The position numbers and the translations under genes are program-made. Positions 27,173 to 35,878 of a stretch of 64,000 bases of DNA are shown piece by piece. The DNA comes from Oenococcus sicerae (GTDB lineage: Bacteria; Bacillota; Bacilli; Lactobacillales; Lactobacillaceae): contig NZ_CP029684.2 in assembly GCF_004102045.2 (NCBI RefSeq), positions 682,001 to 746,000 of the forward strand. The letters are read 5' to 3'. Each line of letters begins with the position of its first letter. Position 1 is the first letter of the stretch. The notes below the pieces were generated by a model. That model did not search any database, had not been told where the DNA came from, and saw only the letters and a program-made list of their open reading frames with translations.

Positions 27173-29047
27173 TTAACTTAATTGTCTTTTTTTAATGTCG
27201 TTGATGATTTGCTCAGAAATAATAGCTGCTTCCTTGTAAATGATCGTATTAACACCTGGTCTGGGTAGAATCGTCGTAAACCAACTAATATCCTCATGTG
27301 GAATGCCAGCTGAGTACAAACTAGCTACGATTTGACCATTTCTGTTAATAACTTGATAGGTTTTCGGATTGATCTGTGCGGCATTGATCACCAAATACTG
27401 ATCATTGTTTGAAAAAGTTGTTTTGTGAAACCAGTTGTGTTCATTTAGGCTGACTCTTAGCGCTTGATTTGCCAAATCATTGTTGTTACTTGGCAGTCGG
27501 GCTTCGATCAAGTTTTTTGCATTCACCGTTTCTGGTCTTTGACTGCTAGCGAAAAATGATTTGTTTCTGGGATCATTTTCAATGTGGATATTCGGCCCCA
27601 TCATGTTGACAATATGACAGGCAATCAGAGCCCTTAATTGTTTGATCCTAATTACAGGAGGACCAACACTGATTAAAGTGCTGATCGAGTTGAACTCGCT
27701 GAGAAAACGTTTGAGATCATCCAAAGAAAAATAGTTGTCTTCGAGAATATTTCTAATAATATTTCTAACGTCTCGCGTAATATCAAAGGCACCAGCATAC
27801 GGTGCCTTTTTGTTGCCTTTACTTGCATCTGCAATATCTTCATCTAGGTAATTAAGATACCAATCCTTAAAATTATCGCTGGCTGTTGGAATTGAGGCAG
27901 CGTGCAGTATTTTGTGCCAGTCCCAAATCTGTTTTTCAGGAATATGATAATTCTTGGCTATTTCAGCGTAATTACTCGCTCCAGTTCTTCTTAATTCACG
28001 GAAAAATTTATCTTCTCTTTTGTGAATAAGATTATTAAACTCTGGATCTCTAATGAGATTTTCATAATGTTTATATTGAATTTCTTTATCGAATAAATCG
28101 AAGAAATCCGTATAATTAATTTTTCCTGAGGCGTTTTTTAGGTTTTTTAAGTTATTTTCTGTGAAGAATCTTGGTTTATATTCTTCGTTTGCCTCTTTTT
28201 GATTAATACCACGTGCATGCAGAGGCAACCCTCTCCTTGAACCGGCAAAGATAATTGGTTCTTTGCCACTGGGTTCATAAATCAACTGTCCTTTTTTCGT
28301 CTCAACAAATTTTCCACCACGGCCTTCCGTTAATAAAGACATATAGTCAAAAAATGAGAGACCTAAGCCACGGATAATAACAGCTTCTTCAGCTGGAATT
28401 TTACTTAGATCAGCTTCTGAAGGGTGTTCTGGGGCGATATAAATTAGGTTGTCTCTTTTTGCAAAATCAGAAAAACGCCTTTCTTCATCATTAAGATGTG
28501 TATCACTGTAGCCTAAAGCCATAAAAACAAAGTCGAAATTTTCGGAATCGGCAGAAAAGTCTAATTTAAATTGATCGTTAAGACGATTGATTTTCTGAAT
28601 TTCTTTTTGCAAATAGCTGATCGAAGAGTTGCTAGTTACTTGTTTTTTAACATCTTCAAAAAACCATTGTTCATAGAGACCTGCCAAACCGCGAACTGCA
28701 AAATCATTTTTAGTAAGCGCTATTTTGTCGAGATAGCGTCGCCCTACTTCGGTTTTTTTTAAATAATCTGGTGCCAGCTGCTGAATCCACTCATAAAAAT
28801 TAGGTCCTTGTCTGATTGGTCCGGGATTTTGAATTGAATTATCAGCAAAAAAACTGATTTGATCAACGATCGTGTTCATAATCAGGGAATGATTTAATTT
28901 AATTGCTGGATCCCACACACGGCCGCTGATCGAATAAGGATCAAATAGCGTGATGTCAATATTGATATTTTCTTGATTGGCTTTCGCGATGAGGCGGTCC
29001 GTGACCGCGATACCTCTTGGACCGGCACCTATAATAGCAATTTTCAT
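27173..29047 (-). CDS. FAD/NAD(P)-binding protein of unknown function
   Basis: Protein of about 624 residues starting MKIAIIGAGPRGIA, a Rossmann dinucleotide-binding motif, and later SFFDYMSLLTEGRGG and GSRRGLPLHARG, matching the FAD/NAD(P)-binding family related to ornithine monooxygenases in lactic acid bacteria. The frame reaches 29077, but the earlier start lies in the terminator of the preceding gene and pushes the Rossmann motif inward, so I choose ATG 29047. Reaction and substrate are unknown. Confidence 0.75.
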   Translation of the reverse strand: MKIAIIGAGPRGIAVTDRLIAKANQENINIDITLFDPYSISGRVWDPAIKLNHSLIMNTIVDQISFFADNSIQNPGPIRQGPNFYEWIQQLAPDYLKKTEVGRRYLDKIALTKNDFAVRGLAGLYEQWFFEDVKKQVTSNSSISYLQKEIQKINRLNDQFKLDFSADSENFDFVFMALGYSDTHLNDEERRFSDFAKRDNLIYIAPEHPSEADLSKIPAEEAVIIRGLGLSFFDYMSLLTEGRGGKFVETKKGQLIYEPSGKEPIIFAGSRRGLPLHARGINQKEANEEYKPRFFTENNLKNLKNASGKINYTDFFDLFDKEIQYKHYENLIRDPEFNNLIHKREDKFFRELRRTGASNYAEIAKNYHIPEKQIWDWHKILHAASIPTASDNFKDWYLNYLDEDIADASKGNKKAPYAGAFDITRDVRNIIRNILEDNYFSLDDLKRFLSEFNSISTLISVGPPVIRIKQLRALIACHIVNMMGPNIHIENDPRNKSFFASSQRPETVNAKNLIEARLPSNNNDLANQALRVSLNEHNWFHKTTFSNNDQYLVINAAQINPKTYQVINRNGQIVASLYSAGIPHEDISWFTTILPRPGVNTIIYKEAAIISEQIINDIKKRQLS

Positions 29048-29061
29048 ACTTTCAATTATAA

Positions 29062-29091
29062 GAAAAAGTCGTAACAAAAGATGTTACGACT
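29062..29091 (-). terminator. Terminator after the aldo/keto reductase gene
   Basis: AGTCGTAAC and GTTACGACT, nine perfect pairs with a seven-base loop, then five T on the minus strand. It lies 37 bases beyond the reductase stop. Confidence 0.8.
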
Positions 29092-29127
29092 TCGGTAAAT
29101 AGCCAATCTTGATTCGTTTTTTATATT

Positions 29128-30018
29128 TTAGTCCAGAAAAGCGACTGTCTTATGAAAATTGTGTTCATGGGGATCAGTATGCTGTTTTTCTTGACCATCC
29201 AATTGATCCAGAGCAAGGTGATCCTCATCGTCAAGCTGAAAATCGAAAACATCCGCATTTGATTGGATGAATTCTTTGTGAGTTGACTTTGGCAAAGGCA
29301 GGTAACCGTGTTCCAAATTCCAGCGGATCAAGATTTGTGCAGCGCTGCGGTCGTGTTTAGCAGCAATTTTGGCTATTGCGGCATTCTTCAACAAATTGCC
29401 AGTACCTAACGGCGAATAAGCTTCAGTTAGAATTTGGTGTGCTTTGTTATAGCCAACGATACTTTTTTCTTGATCACCTGGATTCAAGAAGATTTGGTTG
29501 ACCATAGGGGCAACTTTAGCTGTTTTGAAAAGCTCGTCAAGATGTTTCTGACGAAAATTTGAAACACCGATCGCATGCGCTCTACCGTCTTGATAGATCG
29601 TTTCCATTGCTTGCCAAGAATCAGCATTTAATTTTTGCCAGTGATCACGATATTCAATTGGTTCGGGCCAGTGAATCAAGTAAAGATCAACGTAGCTGAG
29701 TTCCAAGCGAGTTAAGGAATCACTGAATGCGTGCAGCGTATCATCGTAAGAATTCCGCTGATAATTCCACAATTTAGTTGTAATGAAAAGATCTTCTCTG
29801 TCGATGCCTGAGTCCTTGATGGCCTGACCGACGGATGTTTCATTACCGTAAACGGCAGCTGTATCTAGATGACGATATCCGGCTTCTAAGGCCCATTTCA
29901 CAGCGTTATAGGCCTCTTCGCCATTGGCGGATTGCCAGGTCCCAAAGCCGATCACCGGGATTTCGTTGTTGTTTGCCAGCGTATAAGAATCAGTTAATTT
30001 GTTTGCTTTGATCAACAT
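29128..30018 (-). CDS. Aldo/keto reductase
   Basis: Protein of 296 residues with an (alpha/beta)8 plan. Catalytic tetrad residues are visible in YRHLDTAAVYGNE (Asp, Tyr), ITTKLWN (Lys) and LIHWPEP (His). The late LPLPKSTHKEFIQSN is the NADPH-binding loop. Close to 2,5-diketo-gluconate reductase and glyoxal/methylglyoxal reductase types; the substrate is not evident. AAAGGTGATT is the ribosome binding site. Confidence 0.9.
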   Translation of the reverse strand: MLIKANKLTDSYTLANNNEIPVIGFGTWQSANGEEAYNAVKWALEAGYRHLDTAAVYGNETSVGQAIKDSGIDREDLFITTKLWNYQRNSYDDTLHAFSDSLTRLELSYVDLYLIHWPEPIEYRDHWQKLNADSWQAMETIYQDGRAHAIGVSNFRQKHLDELFKTAKVAPMVNQIFLNPGDQEKSIVGYNKAHQILTEAYSPLGTGNLLKNAAIAKIAAKHDRSAAQILIRWNLEHGYLPLPKSTHKEFIQSNADVFDFQLDDEDHLALDQLDGQEKQHTDPHEHNFHKTVAFLD

Positions 30019-30129
30019 ATAGAATCACCTTTCAAAAAATTAGTTGCTATACAAGTATTTTATCGAACTTTTGCACTAATTAAGAATTCTTTTCAGCGAT
30101 ATTAAGATACAGCCGGTAAACTAGTAGCT

Positions 30130-30780
30130 ATGAGTCTTTGGACGAAAAAATATTTAGAAAGCGAACTGGTCATATTGCCCATGACGATCGGACTGTTGAT
30201 TACACGATATAATTTCGCTAAGATCGATGTTGTTTGGACGGCAGCAGCAGTCATTTTAATTTTGTTTTTCAGTGCAGTTTATCGTTTTTTTGTCAAATTT
30301 ACTTTTTCCCAATTCAAGGCGCTTGCTTACGCACTCGTTATTGGCTATTTAACGACCTTTCTGACCTTTTTTGCGAGTTCTCATAATGTTTCATTGCAAT
30401 ATGTTTTATTGATTTTATTGGCCTCTTTTCCGGCTGCTATTAGCATTTTTAATATCAAATTGGCAGCTGATATTTCACTTAACCATGATCATCGTGATTT
30501 GCTGCAGTCAAAAGGGTTAAAAAGGGAATTAATTTTATTCTCCAGCGACTATGTGGTGATGTTCTTCGCCGTTGCCGCTGCTGTAATGGCTGGCTTATTG
30601 CCCTGGACTGCATTTTTGATCCTTGTTTCAGTTGGCCCGATATTTAATAATGTTTTAAAATTTATTACAAAGCCTTTTATTAAAGAGACTAGAGCATTGG
30701 CGCTGCAAAATTATTGGTTGACACTTATTCCGCTGACGATCGGTATTTTTCTTGGTGTTTTTCTAAAAAATAAGCGTTAA
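30130..30780 (+). CDS. Polytopic membrane protein, unknown
   Basis: Protein of 216 residues with about six hydrophobic helices and a basic C-terminus. An Asn/Asp-rich loop in the middle (AADISLNHDHRDLLQSKGLK) recalls the polar loops of UbiA-type prenyltransferases, but the family cannot be fixed and the DxxxD pairs are not clear. No ribosome binding site is seen: TAAACT is followed seven bases later by the ATG, so the mRNA may be leaderless. Confidence 0.55.
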   Translation: MSLWTKKYLESELVILPMTIGLLITRYNFAKIDVVWTAAAVILILFFSAVYRFFVKFTFSQFKALAYALVIGYLTTFLTFFASSHNVSLQYVLLILLASFPAAISIFNIKLAADISLNHDHRDLLQSKGLKRELILFSSDYVVMFFAVAAAVMAGLLPWTAFLILVSVGPIFNNVLKFITKPFIKETRALALQNYWLTLIPLTIGIFLGVFLKNKR

Positions 30781-30827
30781 TTGCAAACATTTTTTAAACT
30801 ATAATAATCTTCTAAATCGAGGTAGCC

Positions 30828-31358
30828 ATGGTCGAACATGTTAATTATGAAAATACAGTTGAAAAACTTAAAAAACGCCGGATCGAATTACCAGCGATCG
30901 CCGAAGTCACTTACTACTTTCAATTAGAATATTTACCGGGTTTAACAAAAGAAATTGCCTTGCATTCAGTCAAAAGGGTGTTGCAGAAAAGAGAAGTTCA
31001 GCATGTTGTGTGGATTGCTTTAGAATTGGATCGCCTAACTGAAGAAAATAAGTTGGAAGAGCCGATCAACGGCGTCATCAAAGAGGATTTTGGTTTATTT
31101 GGTGTTGATGAACTTCTAGGGAATGCGATCGCGGCCTCATTTGGTTCGATCGGTTTTACAGGTTACGGTTATGTTGATAATACAAAACCAGGCATTATCG
31201 GCGAATTAGATAAATTAGGGAAAACAGACCCCACTACGACAACGACTTTTGCGGATGACATCATTGGCGGGATCGCGGCTGCGGCAGGGTCCCGATTGGC
31301 TCAGCGCTATCCAAATGGTTTCGTTGATTCAGCAGATTTAGGCGAGGAAATAGATTAG
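30828..31358 (+). CDS. pgpA: Phosphatidylglycerophosphatase A family (PgpA/YutG)
   Basis: Protein of 176 residues of the YutG/PgpA family, recognised from DELLGNAIAASFGSIGFTGYG and TFADDIIGGIAAAAGSRLAQR, whose acidic residues are the catalytic cluster. It removes phosphate from phosphatidylglycerophosphate. The protein is soluble, as are the Gram-positive members, unlike the membrane enzyme of Escherichia coli. CGAGG provides the ribosome binding site. Confidence 0.85.
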   Translation: MVEHVNYENTVEKLKKRRIELPAIAEVTYYFQLEYLPGLTKEIALHSVKRVLQKREVQHVVWIALELDRLTEENKLEEPINGVIKEDFGLFGVDELLGNAIAASFGSIGFTGYGYVDNTKPGIIGELDKLGKTDPTTTTTFADDIIGGIAAAAGSRLAQRYPNGFVDSADLGEEID

Positions 31359-31375
31359 ATCATGCTGCTGTTGGC

Positions 31376-32077
31376 TTATTTAGCCATTAAAATTGTTTTT
31401 TCAGCTAAAACACGCTGTGCATCAATAACTTTGGCTGACTGATAAGGCGCTCTTTCTTGAGCGACAGACAGCTCTGTACAACCGAGGATCACGGCGTCGC
31501 AGCTATGATCCTTCAGCATGTAGGTGATTAAGTCGTGATAATGAGCAGGATTTACTTTGTCTTCTTGCTTGATCTCTGCATAAATTAAAGTCATTATCTT
31601 GTTTTGCCAGTCTTGATCAGGTATGACAGCTGTTTGGCCAAGTTCGTGAATACATTTTTGGTAAATGTTGGTTTGAATTGTGCCGCTAGTTGCCAGTATG
31701 CCGATTCTTAGGTTTTTTTGATTAGGACGAGTTGTAATGGCTCGCTTAGTTGCTAGTTTGGGCATATCTAAAATCGGCATCATGGCTAACTTTTTAAGCT
31801 CTGGCAAAAAATAATGGGCAGTATTACAAGTTATTAAAACAAATTTGGCTCCGAGCTGATTGATTTGCAGGATATCTTCTTTTAAATATGGCCAAGGATC
31901 GGCTTGACTATGGTCCAAAATATAATTGGTTCGGTCGGGAATCTCTGCATGATGGAAAACGATGTAATTTAAATAATCTTGATCCTTTTTGGCAGGTGTT
32001 AACGTGTTGAGTGTTTTAATAAAACTTTCAGTCGCTTTGGTTCCCATTCCACCCAATATGGCAAAGAAATCTTTCAT
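31376..32077 (-). CDS. Aspartate/glutamate racemase family protein
   Basis: Protein of 233 residues with the two catalytic cysteines of cofactor-independent racemases: ITCNTAHYF (first) and ILGCTELSV (second), plus an N-terminal ILGGMGTKAT. It resembles aspartate racemase RacD, which supplies D-aspartate for cell-wall cross-bridges in some lactic acid bacteria. GAGGAG precedes the ATG. It converges with pgpA. Confidence 0.88.
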   Translation of the reverse strand: MKDFFAILGGMGTKATESFIKTLNTLTPAKKDQDYLNYIVFHHAEIPDRTNYILDHSQADPWPYLKEDILQINQLGAKFVLITCNTAHYFLPELKKLAMMPILDMPKLATKRAITTRPNQKNLRIGILATSGTIQTNIYQKCIHELGQTAVIPDQDWQNKIMTLIYAEIKQEDKVNPAHYHDLITYMLKDHSCDAVILGCTELSVAQERAPYQSAKVIDAQRVLAEKTILMAK

Positions 32078-32156
32078 GATCGTCTCCTCGATCGGTGATT
32101 AACCGTTAATGTTGTTCATTTTCGTCTGATTTCATGTTTTGGTCAAGACCTGTCGA

Positions 32157-32198
32157 CACAAAAAAAGCCGATGCCTGCGATAAACAGATATCAGCTTC
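32157..32198 (-). terminator. Terminator of the tRNA-Tyr/tRNA-Gln unit
   Basis: On the minus strand AAGCTGAT pairs with ATCGGCTT (one G-U pair), followed by seven T. Confidence 0.65.
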
Positions 32199-32206
32199 AT
32201 TTATTT

Positions 32207-32278
32207 TGCCCCAGCTGGACTCGAACCAGCGCATCACGGTACCAAAAACCATTGCCTTACCGACTTGGCTATGGGGCA
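32207..32278 (-). tRNA. tRNA-Gln (anticodon TTG)
   Basis: A 72-base cloverleaf: acceptor TGCCCCA/TGGGGCA, D arm GCC..GGC, anticodon stem ATGGT/ACCGT with loop TTTTGGT giving TTG, T arm GCTGG TTCGAGT CCAGC. No CCA is encoded. It follows tRNA-Tyr in the same transcript. Confidence 0.95.
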
Positions 32279-32323
32279 TTAGTTGGTAATAAATTCGTGA
32301 CAAGCAAGCAAACTTATTACCGA

Positions 32324-32405
32324 TGGGAGCGGTAGGATTCGAACCTACGAACTCAAAGAGGGCGGATTTACAGTCCGCAGCGTTTAACCACTTCGCTACA
32401 CTCCC
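32324..32405 (-). tRNA. tRNA-Tyr (anticodon GTA)
   Basis: An 82-base type II tRNA with a long variable arm. Acceptor GGGAGTG/CGCTCCC, anticodon loop CTGTAAA giving GTA, T arm GTAGG TTCGAAT CCTAC. Confidence 0.96.
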
Positions 32406-32423
32406 AATAGCATTGACTAAATT

Positions 32424-32452
32424 ATTCTAAGGGAAAAGCACACGAATATCAA
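32424..32452 (-). promoter_or_regulatory. Promoter of tRNA-Tyr/tRNA-Gln
   Basis: On the minus strand TTGATA (32452-32447), 17-base spacer, TAGAAT (32429-32424), about 12 bases before the expected transcript start. Confidence 0.75.
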
Positions 32453-32471
32453 GTATTTTCCTAAAATAAGC

Positions 32472-32610
32472 AAACAAAAACCCGAGTCATCTAACTAAAA
32501 TTTGCTCGGGTTCTCTCAACAGCTCTCGCCGCTTTTCCTTTAAGCGGCGAAGCCGTTAAGAAGTTCAGATTTATTTGAATTCAAAACGGATCGCCCCCTT
32601 TCCTAGATGT
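32472..32610 (-). ncRNA. Candidate small RNA, about 138 nt
   Basis: A gene-free minus-strand stretch with its own promoter and terminator. TTGACA (32645-32640), exactly 17 bases, then CATAAT (32622-32617) predicts a start near 32610. The transcript would contain a GC-rich hairpin with GCCGCTT/AAGCGGC arms extended by AACGGCT/AGCTGTT, and ends with AACCCGAG...CTCGGGTT and a T run. No convincing ORF is present. It does not resemble 4.5S RNA, RNase P RNA or tmRNA. Not recognised as a known family. Confidence 0.6.
32476..32512 (-). terminator. Terminator of the candidate small RNA
   Basis: AACCCGAG and CTCGGGTT, eight perfect pairs around an 18-base loop with five T on the minus strand. It would also end readthrough from the HAD gene. 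Confidence 0.8.
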
Positions 32611-32616
32611 GCCTAT

Positions 32617-32645
32617 ATTATGGCGCCTCACAATCAGATTGTCAA
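32617..32645 (-). promoter_or_regulatory. Near-consensus promoter of the candidate small RNA
   Basis: TTGACA-N17-CATAAT on the minus strand. The -35 element overlaps the stop codon of the upstream HAD hydrolase gene, and no protein gene follows. Confidence 0.75.
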
Positions 32646-33487
32646 TTGGATTTAATGGGCTGATTCATAGTCCGTGAGGCATTCAGAGCGTATTTAGCAA
32701 TCGCAAAACCGACACCGGCTTGATCGTTGTTTTTTGTGACAAAATCAGCTTTTGCTTGGATTTCAGGTCGGGCATTAGCCATTGCAACAGCGATGCCGGC
32801 TCTTTGAAACATAGAAAGATCGTTCTGCTGATCACCAATGGCCATCGTTTGTTTGCTGGGGATGGCTAACTGATCGGCGATTTGTTTCAGGGCATTGCCT
32901 TTAGAAGCATTTTTGGACATAAATTCTAAGTTATACCAAGCACCGCGTACAATGTTGAATTTTTCCAATAGTTCTTTTGGCATGATGGCAGTTAAATGAT
33001 CCAACTCTTCTTGGCTGCCGTTGATCAGCGGTTTGATAAATTCAACTTCTTTCGGCATTTGATCATGCACTTTTAAAGCAGCGTTGATCAGGTAATTTTC
33101 CATCTGGGCTTCTTTAGGAATGAGTTTGCCGATCGTATGTGTAGCATCTAGCGATTCGATTTGAAAATAAGCTTTTTGTTCATCGGCAAAGGTCTGCAGC
33201 TGCAAATAATCTGCGTAGCTGATCGTATTTTTGCTGATTAATTTGCCAGATGTTGTTTGAATGACAGCGCCATTAAAAGCGATCACAAATTGGTCGTTGG
33301 AGATCGGGACACCGATGATTTTCAACCAAGGTAAAATACCGGATAAGGGTCGGCCGGAAGCGATCACGACTTTGATCCCTTGTGAAAGGGCCTGTTTGAT
33401 CGCTGTCATGTTGCCTGTTGGCACTTGCTGCTGACTGGATAAAAGTGTGCCGTCCATATCGATTGTGATGAGTTTTATGTTTGCCAT
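32642..33487 (-). CDS. Cof-type HAD-superfamily phosphatase
   Basis: Protein of 281 residues with HAD motif I TIDMDGTLL (nucleophile Asp), motif II VIASGRP and motif IV AIGDQQNDLSMFQRAG, plus a Cof-type C2 cap. Related enzymes remove phosphate from sugar phosphates or flavin mononucleotide. It is the last gene after the TauE/DUF1634 pair, eight bases downstream. Confidence 0.9.
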   Translation of the reverse strand: MANIKLITIDMDGTLLSSQQQVPTGNMTAIKQALSQGIKVVIASGRPLSGILPWLKIIGVPISNDQFVIAFNGAVIQTTSGKLISKNTISYADYLQLQTFADEQKAYFQIESLDATHTIGKLIPKEAQMENYLINAALKVHDQMPKEVEFIKPLINGSQEELDHLTAIMPKELLEKFNIVRGAWYNLEFMSKNASKGNALKQIADQLAIPSKQTMAIGDQQNDLSMFQRAGIAVAMANARPEIQAKADFVTKNNDQAGVGFAIAKYALNASRTMNQPIKSN

Positions 33488-33495
33488 GAATTTCT

Positions 33496-33870
33496 TTAAA
33501 ATTTACCTTGAAGACCGATAAATGCCGCTAGCAGGAGAATCAGGAAAACTAGCGTCGTAATGCCGGCGTATAAATGATCTTTAACGGCTAGAAAAGCGAA
33601 AATTGACGCAAAAACACGTATTGTCGGCGTGAGGATCAAAATAAAAATACCCAACATAATCCAGGCACCAGCTTTTAAAGCGATGATTCCTTTAAATAAG
33701 ACACTCAGATCAGACGGAATCGTTTGGCCGTAACCTGTACTGCCGTGCAAAAAGAACAAAATAATGCCAATCAGCATCACGGTTACAGCGGCAAAAACAC
33801 CGACTCGCAAAAACCAGCCAATAGCAGTCTCGATTTGAGTTTCATTTGTTATTTTTTGATTATTTTTCAT
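33496..33870 (-). CDS. DUF1634 membrane protein
   Basis: Protein of 124 residues with three hydrophobic helices, beginning with a charged MKNNQKITNETQIETAIGWFLRVGVF. DUF1634 proteins are almost always encoded beside TauE/SafE permeases, as here (overlap ATGA at 33870). They are thought to assist the permease, but the function is not established. Confidence 0.75.
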   Translation of the reverse strand: MKNNQKITNETQIETAIGWFLRVGVFAAVTVMLIGIILFFLHGSTGYGQTIPSDLSVLFKGIIALKAGAWIMLGIFILILTPTIRVFASIFAFLAVKDHLYAGITTLVFLILLLAAFIGLQGKF

Positions 33871-34721
33871 CAGTATAGATTAATTCCAAAAGCTTTTATC
33901 ACGAGTTGAATACCGGCGATCATCACTACCGGAATAAAGATCGATCTGAGAACTTTATTTGGCAGGTGCGGCATAATTCTTGAACCCAAAGTGGATCCAA
34001 AAATGATTCCCACCGCGATCGGCGCAACAATAAGCGGCTGCAGTGTGCCATTAAAAAAATAAATCAAGGCCGAAGCGGCAGCAGTAACACCCATCATAAA
34101 ATTCGAAGTGGCGCTTGACGGTTTTAAAGGCATTTTCATGACTGTGTCCATTGCAAAAACCTTAAATGACCCTGAACCAATTCCTAGCAGTCCTGATGCA
34201 AAACCCGCGCCAAACATAATCAGAGCGCCGAAAGGGACCCTTTGAATATGATAACTGACCGTTTTCTGCTCAAGCTTATCGTAATAAGTCGAATCTAGAT
34301 TTAATTTTTTGGCCAGTGCATCATCGTTGGAAGCGAGCTGGTCTGATTTCTTATTATGCATTTTCTGCCACATTGTGTAGCCTTGATACAGCAGTAGCAG
34401 TCCGAAAAAAGCATTTAACCAGGAAGCTTTGAAAACGCCAACAAGGACTGCGCCGATCAAAGCACCAATCGTGGTAAAAATTTCTAAAAACATCGCGACA
34501 CGAATGTTTAACAAGTCGTCTCTTAAATAAGCCACCGAAGCACCTGAAGAAGTACCGATAACCGCGATGATCGAAGCTGCAATCGCATAGTGAATGGGCA
34601 AATTAAAAGCTAAAACAAGAATTGGTGTGACGATCACACCGCCACCAAGGCCTAAAATAGCACCAAAAACACCAGCAAGCACGCCGATCAAAATATAAAT
34701 AGCCAGCAAAGTCAGACTCAT
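33870..34721 (-). CDS. TauE/SafE family permease
   Basis: Protein of 283 residues with about eight membrane helices in two repeats; glycine-rich GAILGLGGGVIVTPIL near the start and GFASGLLGIGSG in the second half are the family signatures. Such proteins export sulfite or sulfonate-like anions. It is the first gene of the unit with DUF1634 and the HAD phosphatase. Confidence 0.88.
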   Translation of the reverse strand: MSLTLLAIYILIGVLAGVFGAILGLGGGVIVTPILVLAFNLPIHYAIAASIIAVIGTSSGASVAYLRDDLLNIRVAMFLEIFTTIGALIGAVLVGVFKASWLNAFFGLLLLYQGYTMWQKMHNKKSDQLASNDDALAKKLNLDSTYYDKLEQKTVSYHIQRVPFGALIMFGAGFASGLLGIGSGSFKVFAMDTVMKMPLKPSSATSNFMMGVTAAASALIYFFNGTLQPLIVAPIAVGIIFGSTLGSRIMPHLPNKVLRSIFIPVVMIAGIQLVIKAFGINLY

Positions 34722-34785
34722 ATTTATTATCTTAGCGGTATTTTAGGCGTACGTCAGTAAAGGATTTTTTGTGAAAATATTTTTC

Positions 34786-34814
34786 TTGCAAAAAAAGGAC
34801 ATAGCAGTTATACT
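34786..34814 (+). promoter_or_regulatory. Promoter of tRNA-Asn
   Basis: TTGCAA (34786-34791), 17 bases, TATACT (34809-34814), twelve bases ahead of the tRNA. Confidence 0.75.
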
Positions 34815-34825
34815 AATGGCACTAT

Positions 34826-34897
34826 TGTCTAGTAGTTCAGTGGTAGAACGCCACACTGTTAATGTGGATGTCGCTGGTTCGAACCCGGCCTGGACAG
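34826..34897 (+). tRNA. tRNA-Asn (anticodon GTT)
   Basis: A 72-base cloverleaf: acceptor TGTCTAG/CTGGACA with one G-U pair, anticodon stem CCACA/TGTGG with loop CTGTTAA giving GTT, T arm GCTGG TTCGAAC CCGGC (one G-U pair). Confidence 0.95.
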
Positions 34898-34901
34898 TTA
34901 C

Positions 34902-34924
34902 AACAGCTGCAAAGCTGTTTTTTT
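34902..34924 (+). terminator. Terminator after tRNA-Asn
   Basis: AACAGCT and AGCTGTT around GCAA with eight T, directly after the tRNA. Confidence 0.8.
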
Positions 34925-35783
34925 ATTGCCAAATTCGCGTCATTTTCGATTTGTCGGCTAGCAGAATCGTCAAAGCTGCATAAGCGATCATGAATAAAAG
35001 AATCCCGCCCATGACCAAATAGGTTGCCGAAGGGACTGTCGCGGCATTTTTAGCTAGAATAGCGCTTGGATCGGCAATGAAGGCTAAAGCGTCAATCAAG
35101 GCATGCGCAAGAATCGTGATGATCAGGCTGCCGGTTTTTGTATACACAACGCCAAAAATAATACCGATCGCACTGGCATAAATAACTTGACTGAAAGTGA
35201 CTGAGAAAGTCTGTCGACCCAAATTCACGAGATGCAGGCCACCAAAGAAAAAGCCCTGCACTAATACGATGACAAAATAATAGGACAGACTTTTATTTGA
35301 ATGTTTCAACAAATTTCCTAGCATAATGCCTCTAAAAGCAGTCTCTTCGGTTAGGCCGACGATCAAAGAAAAGATAATAGACAAACTCGTGACGGTCGGA
35401 TCCAGCGTCGTGTGCATGACCGTATTAACTGCTTGAATTAAATTACCAATCAAAAATAAGCAAATAGGTAAAACATAGAGTAGGCCCCAAGCAAAGCGAC
35501 GTGTTGCTAACTTCATCTGAATGTGGAAGAAAAGACGATTGCCAATCATAAGTAAGGCGAAAAATAACAATTCAGCGACAATGTTTAAAATCAAGCTGGT
35601 CGAAATGTTAGCTGTATTTTCATTAAAACTTCTAGCAGAAATATTAACATGCTTCACAATTAAAAAATATTGGCGAGCTGCCGTTTTAACAAGCCCGCTT
35701 GTGACGAAAAGACTTGCTATGATCCACAGAAAAATCACTAGGGTCTTGTTTGCTAAGCTGCTTTTAGATAGTTTGTCAGTCAT
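34923..35783 (-). CDS. CPBP intramembrane metalloprotease family protein
   Basis: Polytopic protein with the CPBP/Abi motifs EETAFRGIML (EExxxR), FGGLHLVN and HALIDAL, which form the intramembrane metal site. The frame runs to 35939, but the first 52 residues overlap the opposite gene; the ATG at 35783 (MTDKLSKSS) gives 286 residues, normal for the family. Members process prenylated proteins or act in bacteriocin self-immunity in lactic acid bacteria. No bacteriocin gene is seen nearby. Confidence 0.85.
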   Translation of the reverse strand: MTDKLSKSSLANKTLVIFLWIIASLFVTSGLVKTAARQYFLIVKHVNISARSFNENTANISTSLILNIVAELLFFALLMIGNRLFFHIQMKLATRRFAWGLLYVLPICLFLIGNLIQAVNTVMHTTLDPTVTSLSIIFSLIVGLTEETAFRGIMLGNLLKHSNKSLSYYFVIVLVQGFFFGGLHLVNLGRQTFSVTFSQVIYASAIGIIFGVVYTKTGSLIITILAHALIDALAFIADPSAILAKNAATVPSATYLVMGGILLFMIAYAALTILLADKSKMTRIWQ

Positions 35784-35878
35784 ACGATTGCCATTATTAA
35801 AACATGTATCAAATTTTTCGTCAATTTTTTTCAAATTATTTGAGGCAAAGCGTATTAAAAAGTATAAAGGGGAAAATA

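Noticed and set aside
32106-32303. Leftward open frame over tRNA-Gln
   Set aside because: It lies across a clear tRNA gene and its terminator.
34771-34983. Rightward open frame over tRNA-Asn
   Set aside because: It covers a promoter, a tRNA and a terminator and has no coding character.
35840-35868. TTGAGG-N17-TATAAA as promoter of the DUF669 gene
   Set aside because: The predicted start would fall into the ribosome binding site, so it cannot serve this gene with its Shine-Dalgarno site.
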